Shown piece by piece: positions 46,653-56,004 of a stretch of 64,000 bases of DNA. Source of the stretch: Prolixibacteraceae bacterium (GTDB lineage Bacteria; Bacteroidota; Bacteroidia; Bacteroidales; Prolixibacteraceae). Numbering within the stretch: position 1 is the stretch's first letter; each line of letters opens with the position of its first letter. Made by a program: the position numbers and the translations under genes. The stretch is from assembly GCA_019856515.1 (NCBI GenBank), contig CP082230.1, positions 2,852,001-2,916,000 of the forward strand, given 5' to 3'. The notes beneath the pieces were generated by a model. It was not told where the DNA came from. It did not search any database and saw nothing but the letters and a program-made list of their open reading frames with translations.

Positions 46653-47081
46653 TTAGCTATTTATTTTTCTATCATAGGCGATCGCATATAGTCTCATCTG
46701 TTTTACCATAGACAATAAGCCATTGGATCTTGTAGGAGACAAATGCTGTGTCAAACCTATATCATCAATAAAATATAATTCCGATTCAAGAATCTCTTTT
46801 GGAGTACGATCTTCATACACCTTCAAAAGTAGCGATACCAAACCTTTAACAATAATAGCATCACTCTCGCCCTCAAAATGAATCTTTCCATCTTCAAAAG
46901 TGGGATAAAGCCAAACACGACTCTGACACCCCTTAATCAAGAAATTATCTACCTTGTATTTCGGATCGATATCATTGAGTTCATTACCCATCTCAATCAG
47001 ATTAGCATATTTATCCATCCAATCATCAAACATCGAGAACTCTTCAATAATTTCGTCTTGAACCTCGTTTATTGTTTTCAT
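46653..47081 (-). CDS. sufE: Cysteine desulfuration protein SufE
   Basis: Accepts persulfide sulfur from SufS and passes it to SufB. The 142-residue length is normal. The reactive cysteine is C52 in LIKGCQSRVWLYP. Other family marks are EEFSMFDDWMDKYANLIEMG and the C-terminal SPTRSNGLLSMVKQMR. The gap to sufS (222 bp, with a weak terminator) suggests its own or read-through transcription. sufT follows after 10 bp. Confidence 0.95.
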   Translation of the reverse strand: MKTINEVQDEIIEEFSMFDDWMDKYANLIEMGNELNDIDPKYKVDNFLIKGCQSRVWLYPTFEDGKIHFEGESDAIIVKGLVSLLLKVYEDRTPKEILESELYFIDDIGLTQHLSPTRSNGLLSMVKQMRLYAIAYDRKINS

Positions 47082-47249
47082 CTAATTTTATCTTTTTTCT
47101 TTGGTGTAATAATTATACCCTACATGAAACGATCAAAACTCATATGCTCTATTTTTGCTTATACTACTTGAAAATATTACTATAGAGAACTCTATACCTC
47201 TATTTATTAACTTTGTCTAAACAAAATATATTTGAGTCAACTTATCGTT

Positions 47250-47275
47250 CATTAAAAATGTAATTCATATTACAT
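47250..47275 (-). terminator. Weak terminator after sufS
   Basis: On the minus strand, ATGTAAT-ATGA-ATTACAT (47258-47275) is followed by TTTTTAAT. The stem is only 7 bp and AT-rich, so it may be partial. Confidence 0.4.
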
Positions 47276-47303
47276 GTAAAATTACAAAAAAGAATTTTCT
47301 GAT

Positions 47304-48527
47304 CTAAACAAACATCTGCTGCAAACGTAACAGAGCATTATAGAAAGCATCTATTTCCTCTTTGGTATTATATGGTGAAAGTGCGGCTCTAGTCATTCCC
47401 TGCATTTCAAAATGATCCATTATTGGATCTACACATAAACGACCAGTACGTACTGCAAAACCAAGCTGATCAAGTAATGTGCCTAAGTCAAAATGATGTA
47501 CACCATCAATTGCAAAAGAGATTATACCTACTTTGTTCTCAGACTCGCCAAAGAAGCGAATACCCTCTATCTGACTTAACTTAGAGATAGCATAACGATA
47601 CAACTCCTCTTCCCATGCAACCATATTTGCTTTACCATAAGTCTCTACAAAACCAATAGCTGCACCTAAACCAATAATATCAGTATAATTGGGGGTACCT
47701 GGTTCAAACTTATAAGGAAGAACATTGAAAGTTGTCTCTTTAAAAGTAACAGTTTCAATCATTTCACCTCCCGTCATAAATGGCGGCATCTGCTCTAAAA
47801 TATTTTTCTTACCATAAAGCACACCTGTTCCCGTAGGTCCATATATCTTATGACCAGAAAAAGCATAAAAATCACAATCAAGTTTCTGTACATCCACATC
47901 ACAATGAGCAATACCTTGGGCTCCATCAATTAGCACATAAGCACCTCTCTCATGAGCTTTCTCTATGATATATTCTATTGGATTAATTGTACCCAAAGCA
48001 TTGGATGCATGATTCACTGAAACGATCTTTGTTTTATCACTTAACAATGATTCATACACCTCTAACATCAATTCTCCTTTATCATTAAAAGGAATAACCT
48101 TTAATGTCGCGCCTTTTCTTTGACATAACATCTGCCAAGGAACAATATTTGCATGATGCTCCATCTCTGAAACGATAATCTCATCTCCAGAATGAATACA
48201 CATTTCACCTAATGATGATGCTACTAAATTAATCGATTCTGTAGTACCTTTGGTAAAGATGATCTCTTCCCTCGACGCCGCATTTATAAAAGAACATACT
48301 TGATCTCTAACAGCCTCATATGCCACCGTCGCCTCTGATGCCATTCGATGTGTTCCTCTATGAATATTTCCATTCACCTTCATCATATAATGCTCTACGG
48401 TTTCAGACACACATTTAGGCTTCTGAGTGGTAGCGGCATTATCAAAATAGACAAGGTTTTTCTTTGGATAGATTTCCTGATCTAAGATTGGAAAATGACT
48501 TCTGAATTCTTGAACATCAAAACTCAT
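47304..48527 (-). CDS. sufS: Cysteine desulfurase SufS
   Basis: PLP enzyme that takes sulfur from cysteine for Fe-S cluster building. In the 407 residues, YFDNAATTQKPKCV is near the N-terminus. The PLP-lysine is K227 in YAFSGHKIYGPTGTG, and His is in SEMEHHANIVPW. The persulfide cysteine is C365 in VRTGRLCVDP; SufS proteins more often read R-x-G-H-H-C-A, so GRLCVD is a variant around an intact Cys. It lies downstream of sufBCD but is separated from sufD by 139 bp containing a terminator. Confidence 0.95.
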   Translation of the reverse strand: MSFDVQEFRSHFPILDQEIYPKKNLVYFDNAATTQKPKCVSETVEHYMMKVNGNIHRGTHRMASEATVAYEAVRDQVCSFINAASREEIIFTKGTTESINLVASSLGEMCIHSGDEIIVSEMEHHANIVPWQMLCQRKGATLKVIPFNDKGELMLEVYESLLSDKTKIVSVNHASNALGTINPIEYIIEKAHERGAYVLIDGAQGIAHCDVDVQKLDCDFYAFSGHKIYGPTGTGVLYGKKNILEQMPPFMTGGEMIETVTFKETTFNVLPYKFEPGTPNYTDIIGLGAAIGFVETYGKANMVAWEEELYRYAISKLSQIEGIRFFGESENKVGIISFAIDGVHHFDLGTLLDQLGFAVRTGRLCVDPIMDHFEMQGMTRAALSPYNTKEEIDAFYNALLRLQQMFV

Positions 48528-48542
48528 GACTTATATAGTTAT

Positions 48543-48587
48543 TAAAAAAGGTACCCCATTGTTTATTAAAAAAACCAATGAGATACC
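48543..48587 (-). terminator. Terminator between sufD and sufS
   Basis: On the minus strand, GGTATCTCATTG pairs with CAATGGGGTACC (two wobble pairs) and is followed by six T. The loop itself is T-rich. It would separate sufBCD from sufS. Confidence 0.65.
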
Positions 48588-48666
48588 CTTCTATAGAATA
48601 CATTACTTACCTATAGCACCTATAGGCTATTATTTATTGAAGTAATCTCGTTGTCCCTAAAGAGAG

Positions 48667-50034
48667 CTATGAATTACACTCAATCGCACATGAATCACAT
48701 GGAGAATCTTCCCCACGAAGTCTCCTCTCTAACAACTGATCAATACGATCACGTAAAGGTTCTATTCGTAAATTCGAAAGAACATCATGTGCAAAAGCAA
48801 AAATCATCATTAAACGAGCCTCATCTTCACCAATACCTCTTGTTCTAAGATAAAATAGAGCCTCTTCATCAATTTGACCAACAGTAGCACCATGACTACA
48901 TTTCACATCGTCATTATCAATAATCAGTTGGGGCTTCGCATTCATCTGAGCGCTATCTGTCAACAACAAACTATTATTTTGTTGAAAAGCTGCTGTTTTC
49001 TCTGCATAAGGCAACACGTGAATACAACCAGTAAATACTCCTTCAGAGTTCCCTGACATCACATTCTTGTACACCTGATTACTAGTACAGTGAGGCTTAC
49101 TATGATATATCGTAGTGAAATTATCCACATGCTGTTCTTGATCGGCAACCGAAATACCATACATCTTAGCATTCGCATTCTCCCCATTCAAGTTAATGGT
49201 CAAGTTATTGCGAATAACACCTCCATGAAGTACTACAGCATGAGTCAGCACATTACTGTTTGACTGCTGCTCAATATTCAAACCACTTAGATTGATAGTT
49301 TGATTATTTTGATTCTGAACATTATAAATATCCAATGATGCATTCTCTTTCAACAAAACCTCTGTCATATTATTGAAAACAAAAGCATTGCTAGACAAAG
49401 TATGGTCACAAACAGCAATTTTAGCCTGACTTCCTTGCTCTAAGAGTACCACATTTCTCTGTGAACACATTCTATCAGAATCACCATTCAACAAATTAAT
49501 AACCTGTAATGGACGTTCTAGCACCACATTCTTTGCTATGTGAACAAAAAGACCATCTTGGGCAAACATACCATTCAATGCTAGCACAGGATCCTTTGCA
49601 TTATCTGTATAACGACACAGAACCTCTTCAACCAACTCTTTATGCTGATTTAGCGCATCCTGCAAGCTACATACAGTAACTCCCTCAGGCAAAGCCTCTA
49701 AATTATTCTTAGGATAGTACCAACCATTTACCATTAAAATGGTAAAAGTATCTAGATCAGGAACATCACACTCAAAGACTTCTTCAATATCAATATTGGC
49801 ATCATCTTTAGAAGCGATAATATCCCAAGGCTTATCAAAAACTTCAACTAAGTTAGTATACTTATAGTTTTCCACCTTTTTTGAAGGAACACCTTGAGTA
49901 AGAAAACTCTCCAAAGCACAACCTCGTCTCTCATTAAGAAAAGCAGGAGCATTATTAGCAATAGCATCCCTTTTCTCTAAAAAAAGAGTTTCAAGTGCAG
50001 TGGTTGCATTATTTATAGCATTTTTATCGCTCAT
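48667..50034 (-). CDS. sufD: Fe-S cluster assembly protein SufD
   Basis: SufB-paralogous partner of the SufBC2D scaffold. The 455 residues have an N-terminal helical part (about 1-95) and a beta-helix core. Typical segments are GCALESFLTQGVPSKKVENYKYTNL (N-terminal), HSKPHCTSNQVYKNVMSGNSEGVFTGCIHV and CSHGATVGQIDEEALFYLRTRGI (C-terminal). A Cys-rich C-terminal tail (SPCDSCAIECNS, last 12 residues) is unusual. It lies 3 bp after sufC, in the order sufB-sufC-sufD. Confidence 0.95.
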   Translation of the reverse strand: MSDKNAINNATTALETLFLEKRDAIANNAPAFLNERRGCALESFLTQGVPSKKVENYKYTNLVEVFDKPWDIIASKDDANIDIEEVFECDVPDLDTFTILMVNGWYYPKNNLEALPEGVTVCSLQDALNQHKELVEEVLCRYTDNAKDPVLALNGMFAQDGLFVHIAKNVVLERPLQVINLLNGDSDRMCSQRNVVLLEQGSQAKIAVCDHTLSSNAFVFNNMTEVLLKENASLDIYNVQNQNNQTINLSGLNIEQQSNSNVLTHAVVLHGGVIRNNLTINLNGENANAKMYGISVADQEQHVDNFTTIYHSKPHCTSNQVYKNVMSGNSEGVFTGCIHVLPYAEKTAAFQQNNSLLLTDSAQMNAKPQLIIDNDDVKCSHGATVGQIDEEALFYLRTRGIGEDEARLMMIFAFAHDVLSNLRIEPLRDRIDQLLERRLRGEDSPCDSCAIECNS

Positions 50035-50037
50035 AAA

Positions 50038-50790
50038 TTATTCCCCCATCTCTTCTTTAATCCAATCGTATCCTTTCTCTTCTAGTTCTAATGCCAACTC
50101 TTTTCCTGCAGTCTTCACAATACGACCTTTATACAAGATATGTACATAATCAGGAACGATGTAGTCAAGAAGACGCTGGTAGTGAGTTACAACGATGGTA
50201 GCATTATCTTTCGTCTTAAGTGCATTCACACCATTGGCAACCACTCGCAATGCATCAATATCGAGACCTGAATCTGTTTCATCTAGGATAGATAGTTTTG
50301 GCTGCAACATAGCCATCTGAAAGATCTCATTCTTTTTCTTCTCTCCTCCAGAAAAACCTTCGTTTACAGAACGGTTAGTTAGAGTCGAATCGATATGAAC
50401 TAAATCTTTCTTCTCTCGCATCATCTTCAAGAAATCACCAGCCTTCAAAGGTGGCAAACTACGATATTTACGATGCTCGTTTACTGCCGTCTTTAAGAAG
50501 TTAACCATACTCACACCTGGAATCTCTACCGGATATTGGAAACTAAGAAACAGGCCCTCTCTTGACCTATCCTCTGGCGAAAGATCCAATAGATCTTTTC
50601 CTCCAAAATCAACAGATCCACCGATAATCTCATATTTGTCATTTCCAGACAAAACATTAGCCAATGTTGATTTACCTGCACCATTTGGTCCCATAATGGC
50701 GTGTACCTCTCCAGGTTTAACTTCTAGATTTAGACCATTTAATATCTGTTTTCCTTCTACCGAAGCTTGAAGGTCTTTTATTTTTAGCAT
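50038..50790 (-). CDS. sufC: Fe-S cluster assembly ATPase SufC
   Basis: ABC-type ATPase of the SufBC2D complex. The 250 residues carry Walker A GPNGAGKSTLANVLSG (about 34-49), a signature FSGGEKKKNEI, and Walker B LSILDETDSGLDIDAL. The signature reads SGGEKKK rather than SGGQ, as is normal in SufC, and the family-typical NEIFQM follows. It starts 33 bp after sufB and ends 3 bp before sufD. Confidence 0.98.
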   Translation of the reverse strand: MLKIKDLQASVEGKQILNGLNLEVKPGEVHAIMGPNGAGKSTLANVLSGNDKYEIIGGSVDFGGKDLLDLSPEDRSREGLFLSFQYPVEIPGVSMVNFLKTAVNEHRKYRSLPPLKAGDFLKMMREKKDLVHIDSTLTNRSVNEGFSGGEKKKNEIFQMAMLQPKLSILDETDSGLDIDALRVVANGVNALKTKDNATIVVTHYQRLLDYIVPDYVHILYKGRIVKTAGKELALELEEKGYDWIKEEMGE

Positions 50791-50823
50791 AACTCTTTTC
50801 TCTTTTTTACTTCAACATTTTCT

Positions 50824-52269
50824 TTAGCCTACACTACCTTCTAAACTAATCTCAAGAAGACGTTGTGCTTCAACAGCGAATTCCATTGGTAGTTTATTAA
50901 TCACCTCTTTGGCATATCCATTTACGATCATACCAATTGCGTCTTCCGTGGAAATTCCACGTTGGTTACAATAAAAGATTTGATCTTCTCCAATTTTTGA
51001 AGTGGTAGCTTCATGTTCTACAACCGCAGTATTGTTTGCCACTTCAACGTATGGGAAAGTATGCGCTCCACATTGGTTACCCAATAGTAAAGAATCACAT
51101 TGCGAGAAATTTCTTGCATTATTTGCCTTCTTTCCTACTTTAACCAATCCTCTATATGCATTGCTTGATTTTCCTGCAGAGATACCTTTAGATACAATTG
51201 TACTCTTTGAGTTCTTTCCAATATGTATCATTTTGGTACCAGTATCTGCTTGCTGGTAATTATTGGTCAATGCTACGGAGTTAAATTCAGCAACCGTATC
51301 ATCTCCTATCAATACACAACTTGGATATTTCCATGTTACAGCCGATCCTGTTTCCACCTGATTCCAAAGAAGCTTTGATCTATTTCCTTTACAGATACCT
51401 CTTTTGGTAACAAAGTTAAAGATTCCACCTTTTCCATTCTTATCTCCAGGATACCAGTTTTGAACCGTACTATATTTAACTTCAGCTCCTGCCTCAGCAA
51501 TAATCTCCACAATAGCAGCGTGAAGTTGATTCTCATCTCTCTGAGGAGCGGTACACCCCTCCAAATACGAAACATACGAATCATCCTCTGCAACAATCAA
51601 AGTACGTTCAAACTGCCCAGTATTTGATGCATTAATACGGAAATATGTAGATAGCTCCATAGGACACCTTACCCCTTTAGGGATGTAACAGAATGACCCA
51701 TCACTAAAAACGGCTGAATTTAATGCCGCAAAATAGTTGTCCGTATAAGGGACCGCTTTACCTAGGTATTTTTGTATTAGGTCTGGATGTTCTAAAACGG
51801 CTTCACTAAAAGAACAAAATATTATTCCTTTCTCTGAAAGCGTCTCTTTAAAAGTCGTTTTCACCGATACACTATCGATAACAGCATCGACAGCAACTCC
51901 GGTGAGTTGCTTCTGTTCTTGCAAAGGTATCCCTAATTTGTCAAAAGTGGCCAAAAGCTCTGGATCCACTTCATCCAAGCTCTCATATTTAGGTGTACTC
52001 TTTGGTGCAGCGTAGTAAATTATATCTTGAAAGTCTATCTCTGGTATGTTAAGATGAGCCCATTTAGGCATCTCCATCTTCTGCCAATAACGATATGCCT
52101 TCAATCGAAAATCCAACATAAACTTCGGCTCTTTCTTCTTTGAAGAGATAAGGCGAATCACATCTTCATTAAGGCCTTTCGCAATTGTCTCCGTCTCAAT
52201 ATCTGAGACAAAACCATATTGATATTCCCTCTGCGTAACTTCGTTAAGTAACTTATCTTGATCTCCCAT
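50824..52269 (-). CDS. sufB: Fe-S cluster assembly scaffold SufB
   Basis: Scaffold on which the cluster is built, with SufC and SufD. The 481-residue length is standard. Marks include [73 protein letters not shown] and the conserved Cys in SQCDSLLLG (C-terminal beta-helix). It is first in the sufBCD operon. Its promoter region overlaps that of divergent thiL, and the 130-nt leader can form two exclusive stems. Confidence 0.98.
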   Translation of the reverse strand: MGDQDKLLNEVTQREYQYGFVSDIETETIAKGLNEDVIRLISSKKKEPKFMLDFRLKAYRYWQKMEMPKWAHLNIPEIDFQDIIYYAAPKSTPKYESLDEVDPELLATFDKLGIPLQEQKQLTGVAVDAVIDSVSVKTTFKETLSEKGIIFCSFSEAVLEHPDLIQKYLGKAVPYTDNYFAALNSAVFSDGSFCYIPKGVRCPMELSTYFRINASNTGQFERTLIVAEDDSYVSYLEGCTAPQRDENQLHAAIVEIIAEAGAEVKYSTVQNWYPGDKNGKGGIFNFVTKRGICKGNRSKLLWNQVETGSAVTWKYPSCVLIGDDTVAEFNSVALTNNYQQADTGTKMIHIGKNSKSTIVSKGISAGKSSNAYRGLVKVGKKANNARNFSQCDSLLLGNQCGAHTFPYVEVANNTAVVEHEATTSKIGEDQIFYCNQRGISTEDAIGMIVNGYAKEVINKLPMEFAVEAQRLLEISLEGSVG

Positions 52270-52330
52270 CTTGATTCCTTAATTTTTTATCTAAAAAACA
52301 TCTTTTTTAGACTTTTAATTATCTGGCTTA

Positions 52331-52380
52331 ATGCCTCAGCAAACCACCTCTCTCTCGCAGGCAATATCACGTTAACTGAG
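52331..52380 (-). promoter_or_regulatory. Leader of sufB with two mutually exclusive stems
   Basis: On the minus strand, CTCAG (52376-52380) can pair with CTGAG (52335-52339), while TGCCT (52359-52363) can pair with AGGCA (52332-52336). The two share bases 52335-52336. The element lies between the predicted sufB start site and the gene; a minus -7-like TATCTTTG is at 52408-52415 without a matching -33. Confidence 0.3.
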
Positions 52381-52403
52381 TTATTCAGACTGATTTAAAA
52401 TTA

Positions 52404-52435
52404 ATTGCAAAGATAACAAACAAATCTTACTTTTG
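52404..52435 (+). promoter_or_regulatory. Promoter of thiL
   Basis: ATTG (52404-52407, one mismatch from TTTG), a 20-bp spacer, then TACTTTTG (52428-52435). It ends 52 bp before the ATG and overlaps the minus-strand TATCTTTG of sufB, so the divergent promoters may interfere. Confidence 0.65.
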
Positions 52436-52487
52436 CATCAGAAAAGTTATAAATCATACCAATAGGTCTTAAAAAACTGTGATCCTT

Positions 52488-53540
52488 ATGAGCAATCAAA
52501 AAACGGAGTTATCCGAGCTTGGAGAATTTGGTCTAATTAAACATTTGACCAATAAAATCGAGATAAAGAACGACAGTACCATTAAAGGCGTTGGTGACGA
52601 CTGTGCAGTTCTTAATTACCCAAAGAATAAGATAGTTGTAACCACAGATATGCTTACAGAGGGGATTCATTTCAACCTAATGTATGTCCCATTGAAGCAT
52701 CTAGGATACAAAGCAATTACAGTGAACCTTTCTGATGTTTATGCAATGAATGCTAAACCAAAACAGGTGACTGTATCCCTTGCATTATCGTCTAAATTCT
52801 CTTTAGAGGCGATAGAGCAACTCTATCAGGGTATACACTTAGCATGTCAAAGATATGGGGTAGATCTTGTTGGTGGAGACACCACTTCTTCTCTTACAGG
52901 ACTGACCATTTCAGTCACAGCTATTGGAGAAGTAGAAGAGGATAAAGTAGTTTACAGAACAGGAGCAAAACCTGGCAATCTTCTATGTGTTTCAGGTGAT
53001 CTTGGAGGGGCTTACATGGGGCTTCAACTATTAGAAAGAGAGAACGAAGTTTTCAAAGTTGATCCTAACATGCAACCAGAATTCAAAGAGTTTGACTACC
53101 TCTTAGAGCGCCAGTTAAAACCTGAACCTCGAATGGATATTATTAAGATGTTTGAAGACTACGAAATCTGTCCAACATCAATGATCGATATTTCAGATGG
53201 ACTTTCATCTGAAGTCCTTCACCTTTGTGAACAATCTGAAGTGGGATGTAGGGTTTACGAAGATAAGATCCCGTATCATCCAAACACACAAGATCTAGCA
53301 CAAGAGATGAATATGAATCCTATTGTAGCTGCATTAAATGGAGGGGAAGACTATGAACTACTTTTCACCATGGACATAAAAGACTATGACAAGATCAAAA
53401 ACAACCCTTCAATCTCCGTACTAGGTCATATTACAGAGAAAGAAGAAGGAGCAAACCTTGTTACTGCTGGAATGGGCAAATTCATTCCTCTTGAAGCACA
53501 AGGGTGGAATCCAATGATGAACAAGAGAGACACAGAATAA
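52488..53540 (+). CDS. thiL: Thiamine-monophosphate kinase
   Basis: Phosphorylates thiamine phosphate to the active diphosphate. Start set at ATG 52488 (MSNQKTELSELGEFGLI); a GTG at 52479 is in frame but less likely. In the 350 residues the AIRS-like fold shows KGVGDDCAVL (ATP-binding DD), VTTDMLTEGIHF, VDLVGGDTTSS, and the C-terminal GGEDYELLFT. It stands alone among neighbours, with a terminator after it. Confidence 0.95.
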   Translation: MSNQKTELSELGEFGLIKHLTNKIEIKNDSTIKGVGDDCAVLNYPKNKIVVTTDMLTEGIHFNLMYVPLKHLGYKAITVNLSDVYAMNAKPKQVTVSLALSSKFSLEAIEQLYQGIHLACQRYGVDLVGGDTTSSLTGLTISVTAIGEVEEDKVVYRTGAKPGNLLCVSGDLGGAYMGLQLLERENEVFKVDPNMQPEFKEFDYLLERQLKPEPRMDIIKMFEDYEICPTSMIDISDGLSSEVLHLCEQSEVGCRVYEDKIPYHPNTQDLAQEMNMNPIVAALNGGEDYELLFTMDIKDYDKIKNNPSISVLGHITEKEEGANLVTAGMGKFIPLEAQGWNPMMNKRDTE

Positions 53541-53544
53541 AAAA

Positions 53545-53575
53545 AAAGGAGCTCAATGAGCTCCTTTCTTTATTC
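53545..53575. terminator. Bidirectional terminator between thiL and rprY
   Basis: AAAGGAGCTC (53545-53554) pairs with GAGCTCCTTT (53558-53567) around a 3-nt loop. The A-run on the left and T-rich right side serve both convergent genes. Confidence 0.92.
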
Positions 53576-53586
53576 TTATATTGTAC

Positions 53587-54288
53587 TTATACAATAAGCT
53601 TATATCCTTTTCCGTGAACATTAATAATTTCAACACTAGGCTCCTGCTTTAAGTGCTTACGTAGTTTTGTGATATAAACATCCATGCTACGTGCGTTGAA
53701 ATAATTATCATCAACCCAAATAGTCTTCAATGCAAAATTACGTTCAAGAACTTTATTCGCATTAACACACAATAGACGTAAAAGATCAGATTCCTTTGTT
53801 GTCAATTTAGTCACTTCCTCACTCAACTGATTTGTCAGTGTCTGTTTACGTGAATCAAAACTAAGGTTTCCTAACTTAAATACTGTTTGTGCAGACTCTT
53901 GGTTCTCTTGAGAGATACGTCTTAAGATAGCTTCAATACGGAAAATTAACTCTTCCATACTAAATGGCTTCGTCATATAATCGTCAGCACCAATCTTAAA
54001 CCCTTCAAGAACATCCTCTTTAAGATTTTTCGCTGTCAAGAAAATAATTGGAATATCCGCATTTACCATACGAATATCTTTTGCTAACGAGAAACCATCT
54101 TTCTTTGGCATCATCACATCAAAAATACAAAGACTATATTTGCTCTTCATAAAACCGTGATATGCTGCCTCGCCATCTTCAAATAAATCTGTATCGTACC
54201 CCTTGGCTACAAGATACTCTTTAAGCAATAGACCTAAATTTTCGTCATCCTCTGCTAGTAAAATGCGTGTCTTTTGTTCCATAATCAT
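53587..54288 (-). CDS. OmpR-family response regulator, RprY-like
   Basis: A 233-residue two-domain regulator. The receiver (about 7-120) has LLAEDDENLG acids, phospho-acceptor D57 in CIFDVMMPKKDG, and LTAKN then MTKPFSMEEL at the signalling face. The winged-helix DNA-binding domain (about 135-232) carries FNARSMDVYITKLRKHL and INVHGKGYKL. Met3 is an alternative start. It is 3 bp after its kinase gene. The pair resembles Bacteroidota RprXY; targets are unknown. Confidence 0.9.
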   Translation of the reverse strand: MIMEQKTRILLAEDDENLGLLLKEYLVAKGYDTDLFEDGEAAYHGFMKSKYSLCIFDVMMPKKDGFSLAKDIRMVNADIPIIFLTAKNLKEDVLEGFKIGADDYMTKPFSMEELIFRIEAILRRISQENQESAQTVFKLGNLSFDSRKQTLTNQLSEEVTKLTTKESDLLRLLCVNANKVLERNFALKTIWVDDNYFNARSMDVYITKLRKHLKQEPSVEIINVHGKGYKLIV

Positions 54289-54291
54289 ATT

Positions 54292-55716
54292 CTATTTTTT
54301 TGCCGGTAGATAAATCTTAAACGTTGTCCCTTTCCCCAAAACACTTTCTACTTTTATAGTACCTGAATGTTCGTGTACTACTTTCTGAACATAACTAAGG
54401 CCTAAACCAAAACCTTTTACATCATGTACATTACCTGTTGGGACTCTATAAAAACGATCAAAAATCTGCTTTACATGTTCTTTAGCAATTCCTATGCCAA
54501 AATCTTTGATCTCAACAACAATATTGTTATCAACATTGTAAGTTCGAACTTCAATTTTTGATATTCCCCCACTATATTTACATGCATTATCTAATAAATT
54601 AAATATCACATTAGAGAAATGAACCTCGTCAGCTTTGACCCGATCAAAAGTCGCTTGCAAATCAACATCCAATGATCCTTCCTCTTTATTAAAACGGAAA
54701 CCAAAATTCTCTGTTACTTGATAAACAATATCATTTACTTTTAGTTCATTAAAAATTAACTTTAATTTACCTTCATTAAAAACAGCCATCTGCAAAACCT
54801 TTTCCACTTGATGACTTAGGCGCTTACTTTCATCGAAAATAACCTTCGAGATATGACCAACAGAAGACTTTGAATGCTCAAAACTGGTGTCTTTCAACAT
54901 TTGAGAAGCCAAAGAAATTGTCGATATCGGGGTTTTTAACTCATGGGTCATATTATTAATAAAATCATTCTTTATTTGTGACACCTTCTTCTGCCGAAGA
55001 ATCACATTTAAAGTCAGTATAAAAACCAATAGAACGATAGAGGTAAGTAAAATAGATGGTAGTATAAATTTTCCGATCTGGTTCCGAATATAATCAACCT
55101 TATCCGGAAAATAGATGGCCAATACATATGCCTTCGGATGAATATCTCCTGGAAATAACATGATGGTCTCTTCTCCATAACCTTTACTATTATACCCTTC
55201 AGATCTCCACACATAACTGTTATAGCCAGTGTAGCGTGTTTTTATCGCACATAAGAACTTGGCATGAATACCATTATTATGTAACTCCTGATAAATGATC
55301 GAACGTAGAATAGTAGTGTCGATACGATCCAATATAGGACGATCCTCTAGTTGTAACCTTCGATTCATGTCCAGTTTAGAAACACTACTCGAATCTAATG
55401 CCTGTAACCAATGCTCTTTGCTGGGATTTAAATCGGGATCTTCATAGCGTAGGGTATCCAAAATCACAATCTTACTTGAGTCTGCCATCATGATTACAGA
55501 CTCAAAGGTCTCCAGCGACTCGAAAGACAAGCTCTTTTTGATCTCATCATTCTCTAATCGCCTAACAACATTGACTAGAGTACTATTAACCAGATTATGG
55601 AAATACCCCTCCTTTAGCTCTACATTACTTCTCACAGACATAAACTGGACTAGTATAAGTAGAACTACCACTACGGCCATTACACCACCTAATATGTATA
55701 CAAACCTTTTATTCAT
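54292..55716 (-). CDS. Membrane sensor histidine kinase, RprX-like
   Basis: A 474-residue kinase. Helix 1 (about 7-27) and helix 2 (about 218-240) bound a periplasmic sensor (about 28-217). The cytoplasmic part has a HisKA with phospho-acceptor H258 in NNMTHELKTPIS and a HATPase_c (about 360-474) with NLLDNACKYS, DFGIGIAKEH and GFGLGLSYVQK. It is first in a kinase-regulator operon. Direct CATG-centred repeats sit just before its ATG. Confidence 0.92.
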   Translation of the reverse strand: MNKRFVYILGGVMAVVVVLLILVQFMSVRSNVELKEGYFHNLVNSTLVNVVRRLENDEIKKSLSFESLETFESVIMMADSSKIVILDTLRYEDPDLNPSKEHWLQALDSSSVSKLDMNRRLQLEDRPILDRIDTTILRSIIYQELHNNGIHAKFLCAIKTRYTGYNSYVWRSEGYNSKGYGEETIMLFPGDIHPKAYVLAIYFPDKVDYIRNQIGKFILPSILLTSIVLLVFILTLNVILRQKKVSQIKNDFINNMTHELKTPISTISLASQMLKDTSFEHSKSSVGHISKVIFDESKRLSHQVEKVLQMAVFNEGKLKLIFNELKVNDIVYQVTENFGFRFNKEEGSLDVDLQATFDRVKADEVHFSNVIFNLLDNACKYSGGISKIEVRTYNVDNNIVVEIKDFGIGIAKEHVKQIFDRFYRVPTGNVHDVKGFGLGLSYVQKVVHEHSGTIKVESVLGKGTTFKIYLPAKK

Positions 55717-55770
55717 GACATGTTAAAGATACATGTTAAATCTTTCATGATTAAGATTTGAAACATGATT
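55717..55770 (-). promoter_or_regulatory. CATG-centred repeats upstream of the kinase gene
   Basis: On the minus strand, TTTAACATGT occurs twice at 13-bp spacing (55718-55727 and 55731-55740). Related TTAATCATG and TTAAATCATG lie just upstream (CATG at 55746 and 55764). OmpR-family regulators bind direct repeats near their own operons, so autoregulation is possible. Confidence 0.3.
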
Positions 55771-55973
55771 TAACTTTAAAATGCGCCAATAAGACATTAT
55801 TTTACACCAATTTGTGTCATAAGCAGAACTATTTGATACTTATTCACAAAAAAACAACGTCAACTGTTTGCGTTTCTAAACAAAACGTATAATTTCGCAG
55901 CTGAAAACGTGGTTAATAGGTTTTATTTTTGGGGTTAACTAAGTTTTTCACAAGGTGAATTTAGGTTTTGGTT

Positions 55974-55999
55974 AAAAAGGCGGGATTACCCGCCTTTTT
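55974..55999. terminator. Terminator of acpP-fabF-rnc operon
   Basis: AAAAAGGCGGG (55974-55984) pairs exactly with CCCGCCTTTTT (55989-55999) around ATTA. It lies just after the rnc stop on the minus strand. Confidence 0.93.
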
Positions 56000-56004
56000 T
56001 ATTT

